DNA of 64,000 nt, taken from Streptomyces sp. I05A-00742 (GTDB taxonomy: Bacteria > Actinomycetota > Actinomycetes > Streptomycetales > Streptomycetaceae). The DNA lies in the NCBI RefSeq assembly GCF_013055795.1, contig NZ_JABETO010000003.1, forward strand, positions 123,850 through 187,849. The letters run 5' to 3'. The notes beneath the pieces were generated by a model. It was given only the letters and a program-made list of their open reading frames with translations, searched no databases and was not told the DNA's origin. The position numbers and the translations under genes were made by a program. Positions 1 through 7,816 of the stretch are shown here, in pieces. Position 1 is the stretch's first letter, and each line of letters begins with the position of its first letter.

Positions 1-1
1 G

Positions 2-229
2 AGCACGGTCGCCGACGCGCGCGGCCGTATGATCGGGCGCCCGCTGGGGACCGACACCAGCGCGGCCGCTGTCCGCGACGTCCCGCTGGCGAGCGGCACC
101 AGCCCCTACGTACGGTACGGGGACTGGGCGGTGTACGCGGCCCTGGCGGCCCTGGCGCTGTACTGCGCTGTCGAGAGCGCCCTGTTCGTCCGGCGCAGGG
201 TCAAGGCGTCCGCGCCGTCACCTCGTTGA
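2..229 (+). CDS. lnt: Apolipoprotein N-acyltransferase, C-terminal fragment
   Basis: Only the last 75 codons are inside the window; the gene enters from the left in frame 2. Lnt is an integral membrane enzyme that N-acylates the modified cysteine of bacterial lipoproteins. What can be seen is the end of the nitrilase-like domain (STVADARGRMIG, then VPLASGTSPYVRYGDW, matching the conserved end of the family) followed by one transmembrane helix (about VYAALAALALYCAVESALFV) and a basic tail. The stop overlaps the 3' end of the convergent oxidoreductase gene by 29 bp. The family call rests on this short tail; a polyprenol monophosphomannose synthase fusion upstream, common in actinobacteria, cannot be seen. 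Confidence 0.72.
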   Translation, partial: STVADARGRMIGRPLGTDTSAAAVRDVPLASGTSPYVRYGDWAVYAALAALALYCAVESALFVRRRVKASAPSPR

Positions 230-1106
230 CGATCCGCTCGCACAACGCGTGGGTGCGCAGGGCGTCCTCGGCGTCGAGGGTCTTCCCCGCCCGGACCGCG
301 TCGAGGAACGCCAGGACGCACTGCTCGATGCCGCGCTGCCGGGCGACGGACACCCAGTCGCCGCGGCGGCGCACGGCCCGCCGCCCCTGGTGGTCCACGA
401 CCTCCGCGAGGTCGAGCACCTGCCGCTTCCCGTCCTGCCCGGAGACCTCCAGGATCTCCTCGGTCGAGCCGTTCCTGCGGTTCATCACGCCGAGCGCGGT
501 GAACCCGTCGCCCGCGAGCCGGAGGACGACGTGCTCGACGAGGCCGTCGGCCACCCGCGCCCGGACGTCCACGTCGTCGATCTCCCCCGGTGCCAGGAAC
601 CGCAGGGTGTCCACGACGTGGATGAAGTCGTCGAAGACCATGGACCGGACGTCCTCGGCGAGGCCCACCCGGTTCTTCTGGAGCAGGATCAGGTCGCGCG
701 GGTGGGCGAGGCAGTCCGCGTAGTCGGGCGCGTGACGGCGGTTGAAGCCGACGCTCAGCGACACGCCCCGGTCCCGGGCCAGGCGGACCAGCCGCTCGCA
801 GTCCGCCAGGTCGCGGGCGAGCGGCTTGTCCACGAAGACCGGGACGTCCGCCTCCAGCAGCCGGCCGACGAGCTCGGGGTGGACCGCGGTGGGGGCGTGC
901 ACGAGCACGGCGTCGGGGCCGGCGGCGAGCAGGGAGTCCAGACCGGTGTGGCGCTGTGCCTCCGGTATCCGGTAGGCGTCCCCGACTCGGGCCAGGGTGG
1001 CCGGTGTTCGCGTCTGGAAGTGCAGCTCCAGACCGGGCTGGGCGCCGAGCACCGGCAGGTACGCCTTCTGCGCGATGTCACCGAGTCCGATACAACCGAC
1101 CTTCAC
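201..1106 (-). CDS. Gfo/Idh/MocA family NAD(P)-dependent oxidoreductase
   Basis: A 301-residue oxidoreductase. The N-terminal Rossmann fold starts VKVGCIGLGDIAQKAYLPVL (GxGxxA-type dinucleotide loop), followed by the family signature VFVDKPLARD (EKP-type, with the conserved Lys), typical of enzymes acting on sugars, inositols or biliverdin-like substrates. The length is on the short side for the family (about 330-380), mainly through a small C-terminal beta domain. The GTG start is chosen because GAGGAGG sits 4 nt upstream; longer in-frame extensions are not protein-like. The gene stands alone, convergent with lnt and divergent from the DinB-fold gene, so nothing in the context identifies the substrate. 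Confidence 0.85.
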   Translation of the reverse strand: MKVGCIGLGDIAQKAYLPVLGAQPGLELHFQTRTPATLARVGDAYRIPEAQRHTGLDSLLAAGPDAVLVHAPTAVHPELVGRLLEADVPVFVDKPLARDLADCERLVRLARDRGVSLSVGFNRRHAPDYADCLAHPRDLILLQKNRVGLAEDVRSMVFDDFIHVVDTLRFLAPGEIDDVDVRARVADGLVEHVVLRLAGDGFTALGVMNRRNGSTEEILEVSGQDGKRQVLDLAEVVDHQGRRAVRRRGDWVSVARQRGIEQCVLAFLDAVRAGKTLDAEDALRTHALCERIVNEVTARTP

Positions 1107-1226
1107 AGGGCCTCCTCGAATACGTCCGTCCGAGCAGCATACGGGGGAGATCCGAAGCGCCCTCCGGGGCGCCCGGTGCGGACAGCACCTGGCGCGCCGC
1201 GCCCCGTCACGGCGAGGATGACCGCC

Positions 1227-1742
1227 ATGACCGACCTCGCGCGGCAGAAGCCGCCCCACGTCGCCGACGAGCCCACGGCCCTGGGGGCGTTCCTCGACTT
1301 CCAGCGGGCCACCCTGGAGGAGAAGTGCGCGGGGCTGGACGACGCCCAGCTGCGCTCGGCGTCCGTGGCGCCGTCCACCCTGACGCTCCTGGGACTCGTC
1401 CGGCACCTGGCCGACGTCGAACGCCACTGGTTCCGGCGGGTGCTGAACGGCGAGGACGTCCCGCCCCGCTACTACGACGACGAGAACCCGGAGGGCGACT
1501 TCGAGTTCTCCGCGGAGGACACCTGGGAGGAGGCCTTCGCCGCCTGGCGGGAGGAGGTCGCGGTGGCGCGCGCGGCGGTCCGGGGGCGGGCGATGGACTC
1601 GTTGAGCACGGGGAAGCACCATCGCAGCGGGGATCCGGTCGATGTGCGGTGGCTCCACCTGCACATGATCGAGGAGTACGCCCGGCACAACGGGCACGCG
1701 GACCTCATCCGTGAGCGCATCGACGGAGCGACCGGAGTGTGA
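1227..1742 (+). CDS. DinB-fold protein (DUF664)
   Basis: A 171-residue four-helix-bundle protein of the DinB/DUF664 superfamily, which includes mycothiol- and bacillithiol-dependent transferases and hydrolases. Metal-ligand histidines can be placed in LVRHLADVERHWFRR (His in the first conserved helix) and in WLHLHMIEEYARHNGHADLIRE, the standard C-terminal signature of DUF664. The start is ATG 1227, with GAGG nine bases upstream; ATG 1218 would put that site directly against the start codon. The catalytic role is not known for this subfamily; a thiol-dependent transferase for stress or detoxification is the usual inference. Confidence 0.85.
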   Translation: MTDLARQKPPHVADEPTALGAFLDFQRATLEEKCAGLDDAQLRSASVAPSTLTLLGLVRHLADVERHWFRRVLNGEDVPPRYYDDENPEGDFEFSAEDTWEEAFAAWREEVAVARAAVRGRAMDSLSTGKHHRSGDPVDVRWLHLHMIEEYARHNGHADLIRERIDGATGV

Positions 1743-1792
1743 CGGTCTCCAGGGGCGCGTGAGGACGGCCGTCGCTCCGCGTCACCCCTGAG

Positions 1793-1809
1793 GGGAGTTC
1801 CCAACTCCC
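1793..1809. repeat. Inverted repeat before the lipoprotein gene
   Basis: Perfect 7-bp arms GGGAGTT and AACTCCC around a CCC loop, 24 bp upstream of the lipoprotein start and 50 bp after the DinB-fold gene stop. It could be an operator or a leader hairpin; there is no independent support for either. Confidence 0.4.
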
Positions 1810-1833
1810 GGTGGCCCCGGCATCGTTGGGTGG

Positions 1834-2532
1834 ATGTCTCGTCTGCCCACGGCCGCGGTCCTGGTGGCGGTGGCCCTGTCGGCCACCGCAGGCTGCGTCT
1901 CCCTGTCCGGTCACCCGCCCCGGCACGGACCGTCCCGCGACGCCGGCCAGGAGCTCCGCCAGGGCCGCGACCGCGAATCCCTCGTCCGCACGGGCTCGGA
2001 TCCGACGGCTCCGGACAGACCTGGCTCCCGGGCCCCGGGTACGGCGTCCGGCTCGCCCGGGGCCGCGCCGACGCAGCCCGGGGCGGAACGGCCGGAGTCC
2101 CCTGAGCGGGACGGGGACGTGCCGGTCCCCGGGCGGGAGCGGGCGAACGCCCCCGGCGCCGCGGCGTCCGAGGACGCCGACGACCCGGATTTCGCCCCTG
2201 AGCACCGGCGCTCCTCCCCCACCGCCCGGGAGCGGACGGAGGACCACCGTTCCGAGGCGCCAGCGCCTCCGGCCGCTCCTCCGGCACCCCCGCCGTCGGC
2301 TCCGCACCGGGCGCCGCCCTCCCCGCCGCGCTCCGCCGACCCTCCCCCGCAGCGCCCCAGCGAACCGGAACGCCCCCGGCCGGCCCCGGCCCCGGCTCCC
2401 GAACAGCACCGGCCCGCGCCGGCGCCACCGCCCCGGGCCCGGCCCGGCACGTGCGCGATGGGCGAGCAGTACGGGCGGTGGAAGCAGGGCAGCGACGCGT
2501 CGCGCATCTGCCGCCAGGTATACGGCGGTTGA
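1834..2532 (+). CDS. Proline-rich secreted lipoprotein
   Basis: A 232-residue protein with a type II signal peptide: basic MSRLP, a hydrophobic stretch AAVLVAVALS, and lipobox LSATAGC with the acylated Cys at residue 21. The middle (about residues 30-205) is low-complexity Pro/Ala/Arg/Glu sequence, probably an extended wall-spanning linker. The last 26 residues (CAMGEQYGRWKQGSDASRICRQVYGG) look like a small folded module with two cysteines that could form a disulfide. The architecture, membrane anchor plus Pro-rich spacer plus short C-terminal module, is common in streptomycete surface proteins. I do not recognise a specific function. Confidence 0.8.
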   Translation: MSRLPTAAVLVAVALSATAGCVSLSGHPPRHGPSRDAGQELRQGRDRESLVRTGSDPTAPDRPGSRAPGTASGSPGAAPTQPGAERPESPERDGDVPVPGRERANAPGAAASEDADDPDFAPEHRRSSPTARERTEDHRSEAPAPPAAPPAPPPSAPHRAPPSPPRSADPPPQRPSEPERPRPAPAPAPEQHRPAPAPPPRARPGTCAMGEQYGRWKQGSDASRICRQVYGG

Positions 2533-2543
2533 CGCCGGAGGGT

Positions 2544-3512
2544 TCAGCGGGCGGCGTACCGGGCGGCGAGGCCCGCCGCCGCGGCGGCGACCGCGGCGCG
2601 CAGTTCGGGCGGTGCCAGCACCTCGGCCTCCTCGCCGAGGCCGAGGACGTCGTGGACCGCGACGGGCAGGGCCTCGACCGGCAGCGTGACCTCCACCCGG
2701 CCCTCGGCGTCCGGCGCACCGGCCCCGTCCACGGCCCGCGCGCCGGCGGTGCCGAACTTGGCGGGCAGCAGCCGGAGTCCGCTCGGCGTGACGCGCAGCC
2801 GGGCCTCGCCCTGGTGACGCATGGCTTCCAGCCGCCGGGACGTCTCCGCCCAGGTGGCGGCCAGGTCGAAGTCCCGCGGACGCTCGAAGCGGCCGGGCAG
2901 CGCCTCGGCGGCGAGGATCCGGCCGACCCGGTAGGTACGGGTGTCGGTCCCCGCGCGGGCGACGAGGTACCAGATGCCCCCTTTGAGGACGAGGCCCAGC
3001 GGGTGCAGCTCCCGGTGCACGTCACCCTTCCAGCGGCGGTAGTGGACGCGCAGCACGCGCTGCTGCCAGACGGCGTCGGCGACGGCCGCGAGGTGCGGCA
3101 CCGGTTCGGCGTCGCGGAACCAGGCGGGGGCGTCAAGGTGGAAGCGTTCCTGGACGCGGCGGGAGCGCTCCCCGAGCCCGGCCGGAAGGGCTGCCTCCAG
3201 TTTGAGCCGGGCCGCGGCGAGGTCGGCGCCCAGCCCCAGTTCGGCCGCGGCGCCGGGCACGGCGGCGAGGAACAGGGAGCCTGCCTCGTCCTCGGTGAGG
3301 CCGGTCAGCCGGGTCCGGTAGCCGTCGACCAGCCGGTAGCCGCCCGCCGGGCCGCGGTCGGCGTGGACGGGGACGCCGGCGGCGCCCAGGGCCTCGATGT
3401 CCCGGTAGACCGTGCGGACCGACACCTCCAGTTCCGCGGCCAGTTCGGGCGCTGTCATCCGGCCCCGGTTCTGGAGCAGGAGGAGCAGCGAGAGGAGGCG
3501 GTCGGCGCGCAT
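2544..3512 (-). CDS. WYL-domain transcriptional regulator (YafY family)
   Basis: A 322-residue regulator. The N-terminal winged HTH (DeoR/HTH_11 type, residues 1-60: MRADRLLSLLLLLQNRGRMTA and VSVRTVYRDIEAL) is followed by a WYL ligand-binding domain (GGIWYLVARAGTDTRTYRVGRI, about residues 165-200, where the WYL triad is intact) and the usual WCX C-terminal part. It diverges from the DUF3224 gene, and the two share a 113-bp spacer with a perfect 13-bp inverted repeat, so the regulator probably controls itself and its neighbour. YafY/WYL-DUF3224 pairs are common in streptomycetes. The ligand is unknown. Confidence 0.9.
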   Translation of the reverse strand: MRADRLLSLLLLLQNRGRMTAPELAAELEVSVRTVYRDIEALGAAGVPVHADRGPAGGYRLVDGYRTRLTGLTEDEAGSLFLAAVPGAAAELGLGADLAAARLKLEAALPAGLGERSRRVQERFHLDAPAWFRDAEPVPHLAAVADAVWQQRVLRVHYRRWKGDVHRELHPLGLVLKGGIWYLVARAGTDTRTYRVGRILAAEALPGRFERPRDFDLAATWAETSRRLEAMRHQGEARLRVTPSGLRLLPAKFGTAGARAVDGAGAPDAEGRVEVTLPVEALPVAVHDVLGLGEEAEVLAPPELRAAVAAAAAGLAARYAAR

Positions 3513-3536
3513 CCCCGCATCCTTCCACCGCCGGTT

Positions 3537-3567
3537 CCCGTACCTGACAGGAGGTGTCAGGTACGGG
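3537..3567. promoter_or_regulatory. Operator-like palindrome between WYL regulator and DUF3224 gene
   Basis: Arms CCCGTACCTGACA (3537-3549) and TGTCAGGTACGGG (3555-3567) are perfect reverse complements around a GGAGG spacer. The site lies 24 bp from the regulator start and 58 bp from the DUF3224 start, inside the only divergent promoter region of the pair. A homodimeric winged-helix protein would fit these half-sites. Confidence 0.7.
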
Positions 3568-3625
3568 CGGCAGGCTGGTCGCGAGCCGCCCGGACCGTCC
3601 GGCGGCGCGACCGGGAGGAACCCGT

Positions 3626-4033
3626 ATGACCACGCACTCCGACTCCTCGTTCACCTCCGCCGACTGGGAGGAGCACGAGCTCGGCCGGACGGAGGGCGGC
3701 GCCCGCCTCGCTCGGGCGACCGTGCGCAACACCTACACCGGCGTCATCGAGGCGGCCGGCACCGACTGCGCCTACACCGTCGTCTACGCGCCGGACGAGA
3801 CCGGCGTCTTCTCCGGCTACCAGCGGTTCGAGGGCACGGTGGGGGGCCGTAAGGGCGGCTTCGTCCTGCGGGAGTCGGGCACCTTCGACGAACGGGGCAC
3901 GGTGCACTGCTCGTTCGAGGTGGTGGCCGGCTCCGGCAGCGGTGAGCTGACCGGACTGACCGGCAGCGGCGGCTACACGGCGGAGCACGGGCTCAAGGCC
4001 GTTCCGTACCGTTTCGACCACGTCGTCGGCTGA
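3626..4033 (+). CDS. DUF3224 family protein
   Basis: A 135-residue small beta-rich cytosolic protein of the DUF3224 family (allene oxide cyclase-like barrel fold). Typical family segments are GVIEAAGTDCAYTVVYAPDETGVFSGYQRFEGTVGGRKGGFVLRESGTFDE and SGSGELTGLTGSGGYTAEHG. The start is ATG with GGGAGGAA five bases upstream. It diverges from a WYL regulator across a strong palindrome, so it is presumably the target of that regulator. Enzymatic activity is not established for the family. Confidence 0.88.
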   Translation: MTTHSDSSFTSADWEEHELGRTEGGARLARATVRNTYTGVIEAAGTDCAYTVVYAPDETGVFSGYQRFEGTVGGRKGGFVLRESGTFDERGTVHCSFEVVAGSGSGELTGLTGSGGYTAEHGLKAVPYRFDHVVG

Positions 4034-4047
4034 CGGGGCACGGGCTC

Positions 4048-4077
4048 CGGCCGTCGGGTCCCCCGCCCCGACGGCCG
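4048..4077. terminator. Bidirectional terminator hairpin
   Basis: An 11-bp perfect stem (CGGCCGTCGGG with CCCGACGGCCG) between the convergent DUF3224 and ung genes. There is no U-tract, as usual for streptomycete terminators. Confidence 0.65.
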
Positions 4078-4084
4078 CGACCCG

Positions 4085-4771
4085 TCAGACCTCCAGGTCG
4101 GGGATCTGCCAGTCGATCGGCTCGTGCCCCTGGGCCGCGACGGCCTCGTTGATCTGGCCGAAGGGGCGGCTGCCGAAGAACCGCTTGGCCGACAGCGGCG
4201 ACGGGTGGGCGCCCTTGACGACGACGTGCCGGGACTCGTCGATCAGGGGGAGCTTCTTCTGCGCGTAGTTGCCCCACAGCACGAAGACCGCCGGGTCGGG
4301 CCGCTCGGCGACGGAGCGGATCACGGCGTCCGTGAACTTCTCCCAGCCCTTGCCCTTGTGGGAGTTGGGCTCCCCGCCGCGGACCGTCAGCACCGCGTTG
4401 AGCAGCAGGACGCCCTGCCGGGCCCAGGGCATCAGGTAGCCGTTGTCGGGCACGTCGTACCCGAGCTCCTCCCGCATCTCCTTGTAGATGTTGCGCAGGG
4501 AGGGCGGCGTCTTGACACCGGGGCGGACCGAGAAGCACAGGCCGTGCCCCTGGCCGGCGCCGTGGTAGGGGTCCTGGCCGAGGATGAGGACCTTGACCCG
4601 GTCGTAGGGGGTGGCGTCCAGGGCGGCGAACACCTCGCCGCGCGGCGGGTACACCGGCGCCTTGGCCCGCTCGTCCTCGACGAAGTCGGTCAGCTCTTTG
4701 AAGTAGGGCTTCTCCAGTTCCTCGCCGAGAACGGCACGCCAGGATTCGGGCAGCACGTCGGTGACCGTCAC
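4085..4771 (-). CDS. ung: Uracil-DNA glycosylase (family 1)
   Basis: A 228-residue UDG that removes uracil from DNA at the start of base excision repair. The water-activating motif GQDPYHGAGQGHGLCFSV carries the catalytic Asp, and the DNA-intercalation loop HPSPLSAKRFFGSRPF carries the catalytic His; PPSLRNIYKE and VLLLNAVLTVR are also standard. Length matches the family. The start is GTG with GGAGG eight bases upstream. It is a single gene between a hairpin and the SDR pair. Confidence 0.97.
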   Translation of the reverse strand: MTVTDVLPESWRAVLGEELEKPYFKELTDFVEDERAKAPVYPPRGEVFAALDATPYDRVKVLILGQDPYHGAGQGHGLCFSVRPGVKTPPSLRNIYKEMREELGYDVPDNGYLMPWARQGVLLLNAVLTVRGGEPNSHKGKGWEKFTDAVIRSVAERPDPAVFVLWGNYAQKKLPLIDESRHVVVKGAHPSPLSAKRFFGSRPFGQINEAVAAQGHEPIDWQIPDLEV

Positions 4772-4864
4772 GTCAGCAACCTCCGGGGTCGTTTCTTGAT
4801 CTCGTGCAAGAACCTACCGGTGACCACTGACAACGCCTCCCGCGCGGGGTGGCGGGCGCCCCCG

Positions 4865-4921
4865 GACCCCGGCGTCGCGGCCCCGGACCCCGGCGTTGAG
4901 GCCTCAGACCCCGGCGTTGAG
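4865..4921. repeat. Three 21-bp tandem repeats at the end of an SDR gene
   Basis: GACCCCGGCGT recurs at 4865, 4886 and 4907, an exact 21-bp period. The copy at 4907 encodes the last residues of the SDR (LNAGV); the stop codon falls at the edge of the array and two diverging copies follow it. It looks like slippage duplication of the gene's 3' end. Confidence 0.7.
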
Positions 4922-5656
4922 AAAGAGGCCGCCGTCCACGACGAGGGTCTGCCCGGTGATCCAGCCCGCCGCGTCGGACAGCAGGAACGCCACCGCGCCC
5001 GCCACGTCCTCCGGGGCGCCCAGCCGGCCGAGCGGGTAGGAGGCGGTGGCCTCCGACTCGCGTCCCTCGTAGAGGGCGGCGGCGAACTTCGTCTTCACCA
5101 CCGCGGGGGCGACGGTGTTGACGCGCACCCCGGGGGCCATCTCGTGCGCGAGCTGGAGCGAGAGGTTGGCCATGGCGGCCTTGCTCATGCCGTAGGCACC
5201 GACGAAGGGTGCCGCGGCGAGCCCGGCGATGGAGCTGATGTTGACGATCGCCCCGCCGTTCTCCTTCTGCCACGCCCGCCACGTCTGCTGGGCGAAGCCG
5301 AGGGCCGAGACGACATTGGTCTCGAAGACCTTGCGGGCGACGGCGGGATCGGTCTCGGTGATCGGACCGAACACCGGGTTGGTCCCCGCGTTGTTGACGA
5401 GGTGGTCGACGCGGCCGAAGGCCTCCATCGCGCGCTCGACGGCGGCGGCCTGATGGGCATCGTCGTGCGCCTTGCCGGGCACGCCGAGCGCCCGGTCCGC
5501 GCCCAGCCGCTCGACGGCCGCCTTGAGGGCGTCCTCGTTGCGGCCGGTGATGACGACCCGGTCGCCCCGGGCCACGAGGGCCTCCGCGACGGCGTAGCCG
5601 ATGCCGCGGCTGGCGCCGGTGATCAGCGCCACGCGGCCGGTGTCCTGGGTGCTCAT
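4904..5656 (-). CDS. SDR family oxidoreductase (FabG-like)
   Basis: A 250-residue classical short-chain dehydrogenase/reductase. It has the NAD(P) loop TGASRGIG (residues 14-21), NNAG, the Ser of NISSIAG, the YGMSK catalytic Tyr/Lys pair, and the C-terminal PEDVAGAVAFLLSDAAGWITGQTLVVDGG typical of FabG. An Arg after the loop and RNEDAL suggest an NADP preference. It is the second gene of a two-SDR operon, starting 17 bp after the upstream SDR. The pair probably acts in beta-oxidation-like or ketoacyl reduction chemistry; the substrate is not determinable. Its 3' end lies in a 21-bp tandem repeat. Confidence 0.92.
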   Translation of the reverse strand: MSTQDTGRVALITGASRGIGYAVAEALVARGDRVVITGRNEDALKAAVERLGADRALGVPGKAHDDAHQAAAVERAMEAFGRVDHLVNNAGTNPVFGPITETDPAVARKVFETNVVSALGFAQQTWRAWQKENGGAIVNISSIAGLAAAPFVGAYGMSKAAMANLSLQLAHEMAPGVRVNTVAPAVVKTKFAAALYEGRESEATASYPLGRLGAPEDVAGAVAFLLSDAAGWITGQTLVVDGGLFLNAGV

Positions 5657-5673
5657 GGCTGCCTGTTCCCCGT

Positions 5674-6435
5674 TCAGTCGAGCGGTCCGCCGGCCACGTA
5701 CAGGACCTGGCCGGAGACGAAGCCGGCCTGCTCGCCGGTGAAGAAGGCGATCGCGTTCGCGATGTCCTCCGGCTGCCCCACGCGCCCCACCGGGATCTCC
5801 CCGGCCGCGGCGGCCTGGAGGTCGTCGAACCCGATGCCGATCCGGGCGGCCGTGGCCGCGGTCATGTCGGTGGCGATGAACCCGGGGGCGACGGCGTTGA
5901 CGGTGACGCCGAACTTGCCGAGCTCCTTGGCGAGCGTCTTGGTGAAGCCCTGCAGACCGGCCTTGGCCGCCGAGTAGTTGGCCTGGCCGCGGTTGCCGAG
6001 GGCGGAGCTGCTGGAGAGGTTGACGATGCGGCCCCAGCCGGCGTCCACCATGTGCTTCTGGCAGGCGCGCGCCATCAGGAACGCGCCGCGCAGGTGCACG
6101 TTCATGACGGTGTCCCAGTCGCTCTCGCTCATCTTGAACAGCAGGTTGTCGCGGAGCACCCCGGCGTTGTTGACGAGCACGGACGGCGCGCCGAGCTCCG
6201 CGGCCACCCGTGTGACGGCGGCGGCCACCTGGTCGGCGTCGGAGACGTCGCAGCCGACGGCGAGCGCCTCGCCGCCGGCCCGGGTGATCTGCCCGACGGT
6301 GTCCGCGCAGGCCGCCTCGTCGAGGTCGAGGACGGCGACGGCGCGGCCTTCCGCCGCGAGGCGCAGGGCTGTCGCGGCGCCGATGCCACGGGCGGCGCCC
6401 GTGACGACGGCCACCCGCCGTTCGGTGGTCAGCAT
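5674..6435 (-). CDS. SDR family oxidoreductase (3-oxoacyl-ACP reductase-like)
   Basis: A 253-residue classical SDR, closest in look to FabG. It has TGAARGIG (cofactor loop), a DLDEAAC acidic turn after beta-2 (suggesting NAD use), NNAGVLRDNLLFKM, NLSSSSALGNRGQANYSAAKAGLQGFTKTLAKELG (Ser-Tyr-Lys triad) and GFIATDMT. The start is ATG 6435, with GAGGAGAG about five bases upstream; the longer in-frame extension has no support. It is first of the two-SDR operon, with a TGAGC/GCTCA inverted repeat about 70 bp upstream. A role in beta-oxidation or reductive steps on acyl thioesters is the usual inference for such pairs. Confidence 0.92.
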   Translation of the reverse strand: MLTTERRVAVVTGAARGIGAATALRLAAEGRAVAVLDLDEAACADTVGQITRAGGEALAVGCDVSDADQVAAAVTRVAAELGAPSVLVNNAGVLRDNLLFKMSESDWDTVMNVHLRGAFLMARACQKHMVDAGWGRIVNLSSSSALGNRGQANYSAAKAGLQGFTKTLAKELGKFGVTVNAVAPGFIATDMTAATAARIGIGFDDLQAAAAGEIPVGRVGQPEDIANAIAFFTGEQAGFVSGQVLYVAGGPLD

Positions 6436-6506
6436 GGGGTCTCTCCTCACCTCGGGCGGCGCGCCCGGCCGGTGCGAGCGGGCCGGGCAGCCCCTCGGAC
6501 GGCGGG

Positions 6507-6520
6507 TGAGCAACCGCTCA
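6507..6520. promoter_or_regulatory. TGAGC-N4-GCTCA operator-like inverted repeat
   Basis: Perfect 5-bp arms TGAGC and GCTCA separated by AACC, 72 bp upstream of the SDR operon start. The shape resembles TetR-family operators found before acyl-CoA metabolism genes. No TetR gene lies beside it, so a distant regulator would be needed. Confidence 0.4.
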
Positions 6521-6590
6521 GTAGCTTCGGCCGATCAGACGCTAGAAGCCCCGCCACCGGCTGTCAACGGCCCCGGAGCGCGGCTCCGGC

Positions 6591-6995
6591 TCATCTGACC
6601 AGCAGATCGAGCAGGCGTTCAGGCTCGGCCCGCGGATCGAGCGTCAGCCCGGTGTGCACAGGGCCCGGCTGGACAACCGTACTGCGCGGCGCGATCAGCC
6701 AGCGGAACCGGCGTCCGGCGTCGTCGCGGGCGGCCTGCCCGGCCCGGTCCCCGCCGGCGCAGACGCCCTCGACGGCGTGCAGCGCCGCCCTGACCCCGGC
6801 CACGTCCGCGGCCGGGTCGAGGGCCAGCAGCCGGTCCTCGTCCAGGTGGACGCGGGCCTCGACGAACGACCGCGCCTGGCAGTAGACGACGACACCGGCG
6901 TTGATCTGTTCCCCGCGCTCGACGCGGGGCACGACACGCAGCAGCGCGTACTCGAAGACGTCGCGTTCCTTGGCGTCCTTCATGCGGTCCGTCAT
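6591..6995 (-). CDS. DUF3037 family protein
   Basis: A 134-residue protein of the DUF3037 family, recognised by the opening KERDVFEYALLRVVPRVERGEQINAGVVVYCQARSFVEARV and the acidic DEDRLLALDP. The start ATG overlaps the stop of the HipA-like kinase gene (ATGA), so the two are translationally coupled. The family regularly sits next to HipA_2-type kinase genes. No catalytic residues are evident; a partner or antitoxin-like role is only inferred from the coupling. Confidence 0.85.
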   Translation of the reverse strand: MTDRMKDAKERDVFEYALLRVVPRVERGEQINAGVVVYCQARSFVEARVHLDEDRLLALDPAADVAGVRAALHAVEGVCAGGDRAGQAARDDAGRRFRWLIAPRSTVVQPGPVHTGLTLDPRAEPERLLDLLVR

Positions 6996-7816
6996 TTCCC
7001 GGCCTTCCTGTCCAGCCTGACCCGCACCCACTCGGGCGCCTGCGAGGGCTTGTCGGCACTGCGTTCGCCGAGTGTGATCCGGTCGCCGATGCCGGCCGCC
7101 CGCGCGAGCAGCACCTCGACGTACGCCCGGCGCACCGCGTCCGGTCCGTCGAAGCCGGGCTCGTCCTCCAGCCAGACGTCGGGAACGTCGGCGACGACCC
7201 CGGTCAGCAGTTCCTCGGTGACCCGCGGGGCGAGCTCGGCCGCGGCGCCGGCGAGGTCGGGATCGAAGGTGGCCAGGACATGGTCCGAGGCGTCGTACCC
7301 CTTGCCCGCGGCGGCCGTCGCGGACGGCCAGTTGTGGTGCCAGATCATGGTCGCCCCGTGGTCGATGAGCCACAGGGCGCCGTGCCACACCAGCAGGTTG
7401 GGGTTGCGCCAGGACCGGTCGACGTTGCCCACCAGGGCGTCGAACCACACCACGCGCCCGGCCTCGGCCGCGTCGGTCTCGAAGGCGAGCGGGTCGAAGC
7501 CGAGGGCGCCGGGGAGGTAGTCCATCCCCAGGTTGAGCCCGCCGCTGGACTTCAGCAGCCCCTGCACCTCCGGATCCGGCTCGCCCCGGCCGATGACCGG
7601 GTCGAGCCGGATGCTCACCAGGTCCGGGACGCGCAGGCCGAGCGCGCGGGCGAGCTGTCCGCAGATCACCTCGGCGACGAGGGTCTTGCGGCCCTGGCCC
7701 GCGCCGGTGAACTTCATGACGTACGTCCCGAGATCGTCGGCCTCGACGATGCCCGGGAGCGAGCCGCCCTCCCGCAGGGGAGTGACGTAGCGGGTGGCTG
7801 TTACCTCTGGCAGCAT
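6992..7816 (-). CDS. HipA-like kinase domain protein
   Basis: A 274-residue protein of the HipA_2 group, related to the Ser/Thr kinase HipA but shorter and without the HipB-linked N-terminal region. Visible kinase-like parts are the beta hairpin with an ATP Lys (TYVMKFTGAGQGRKTLVAEVICGQLARALGL), WFDALVGNVDRSWRNPNLLVW (the HipA-type catalytic loop, D in NVDR and N in NPN) and LIDHGATMIWHHNW (metal-binding D, HipA-type DHG). The start is MLPEV at 7816, with GGAG nine bases upstream. It is coupled to a DUF3037 gene. The substrate is unknown and no HipB-like antitoxin is present. Confidence 0.85.
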   Translation of the reverse strand: MLPEVTATRYVTPLREGGSLPGIVEADDLGTYVMKFTGAGQGRKTLVAEVICGQLARALGLRVPDLVSIRLDPVIGRGEPDPEVQGLLKSSGGLNLGMDYLPGALGFDPLAFETDAAEAGRVVWFDALVGNVDRSWRNPNLLVWHGALWLIDHGATMIWHHNWPSATAAAGKGYDASDHVLATFDPDLAGAAAELAPRVTEELLTGVVADVPDVWLEDEPGFDGPDAVRRAYVEVLLARAAGIGDRITLGERSADKPSQAPEWVRVRLDRKAGK

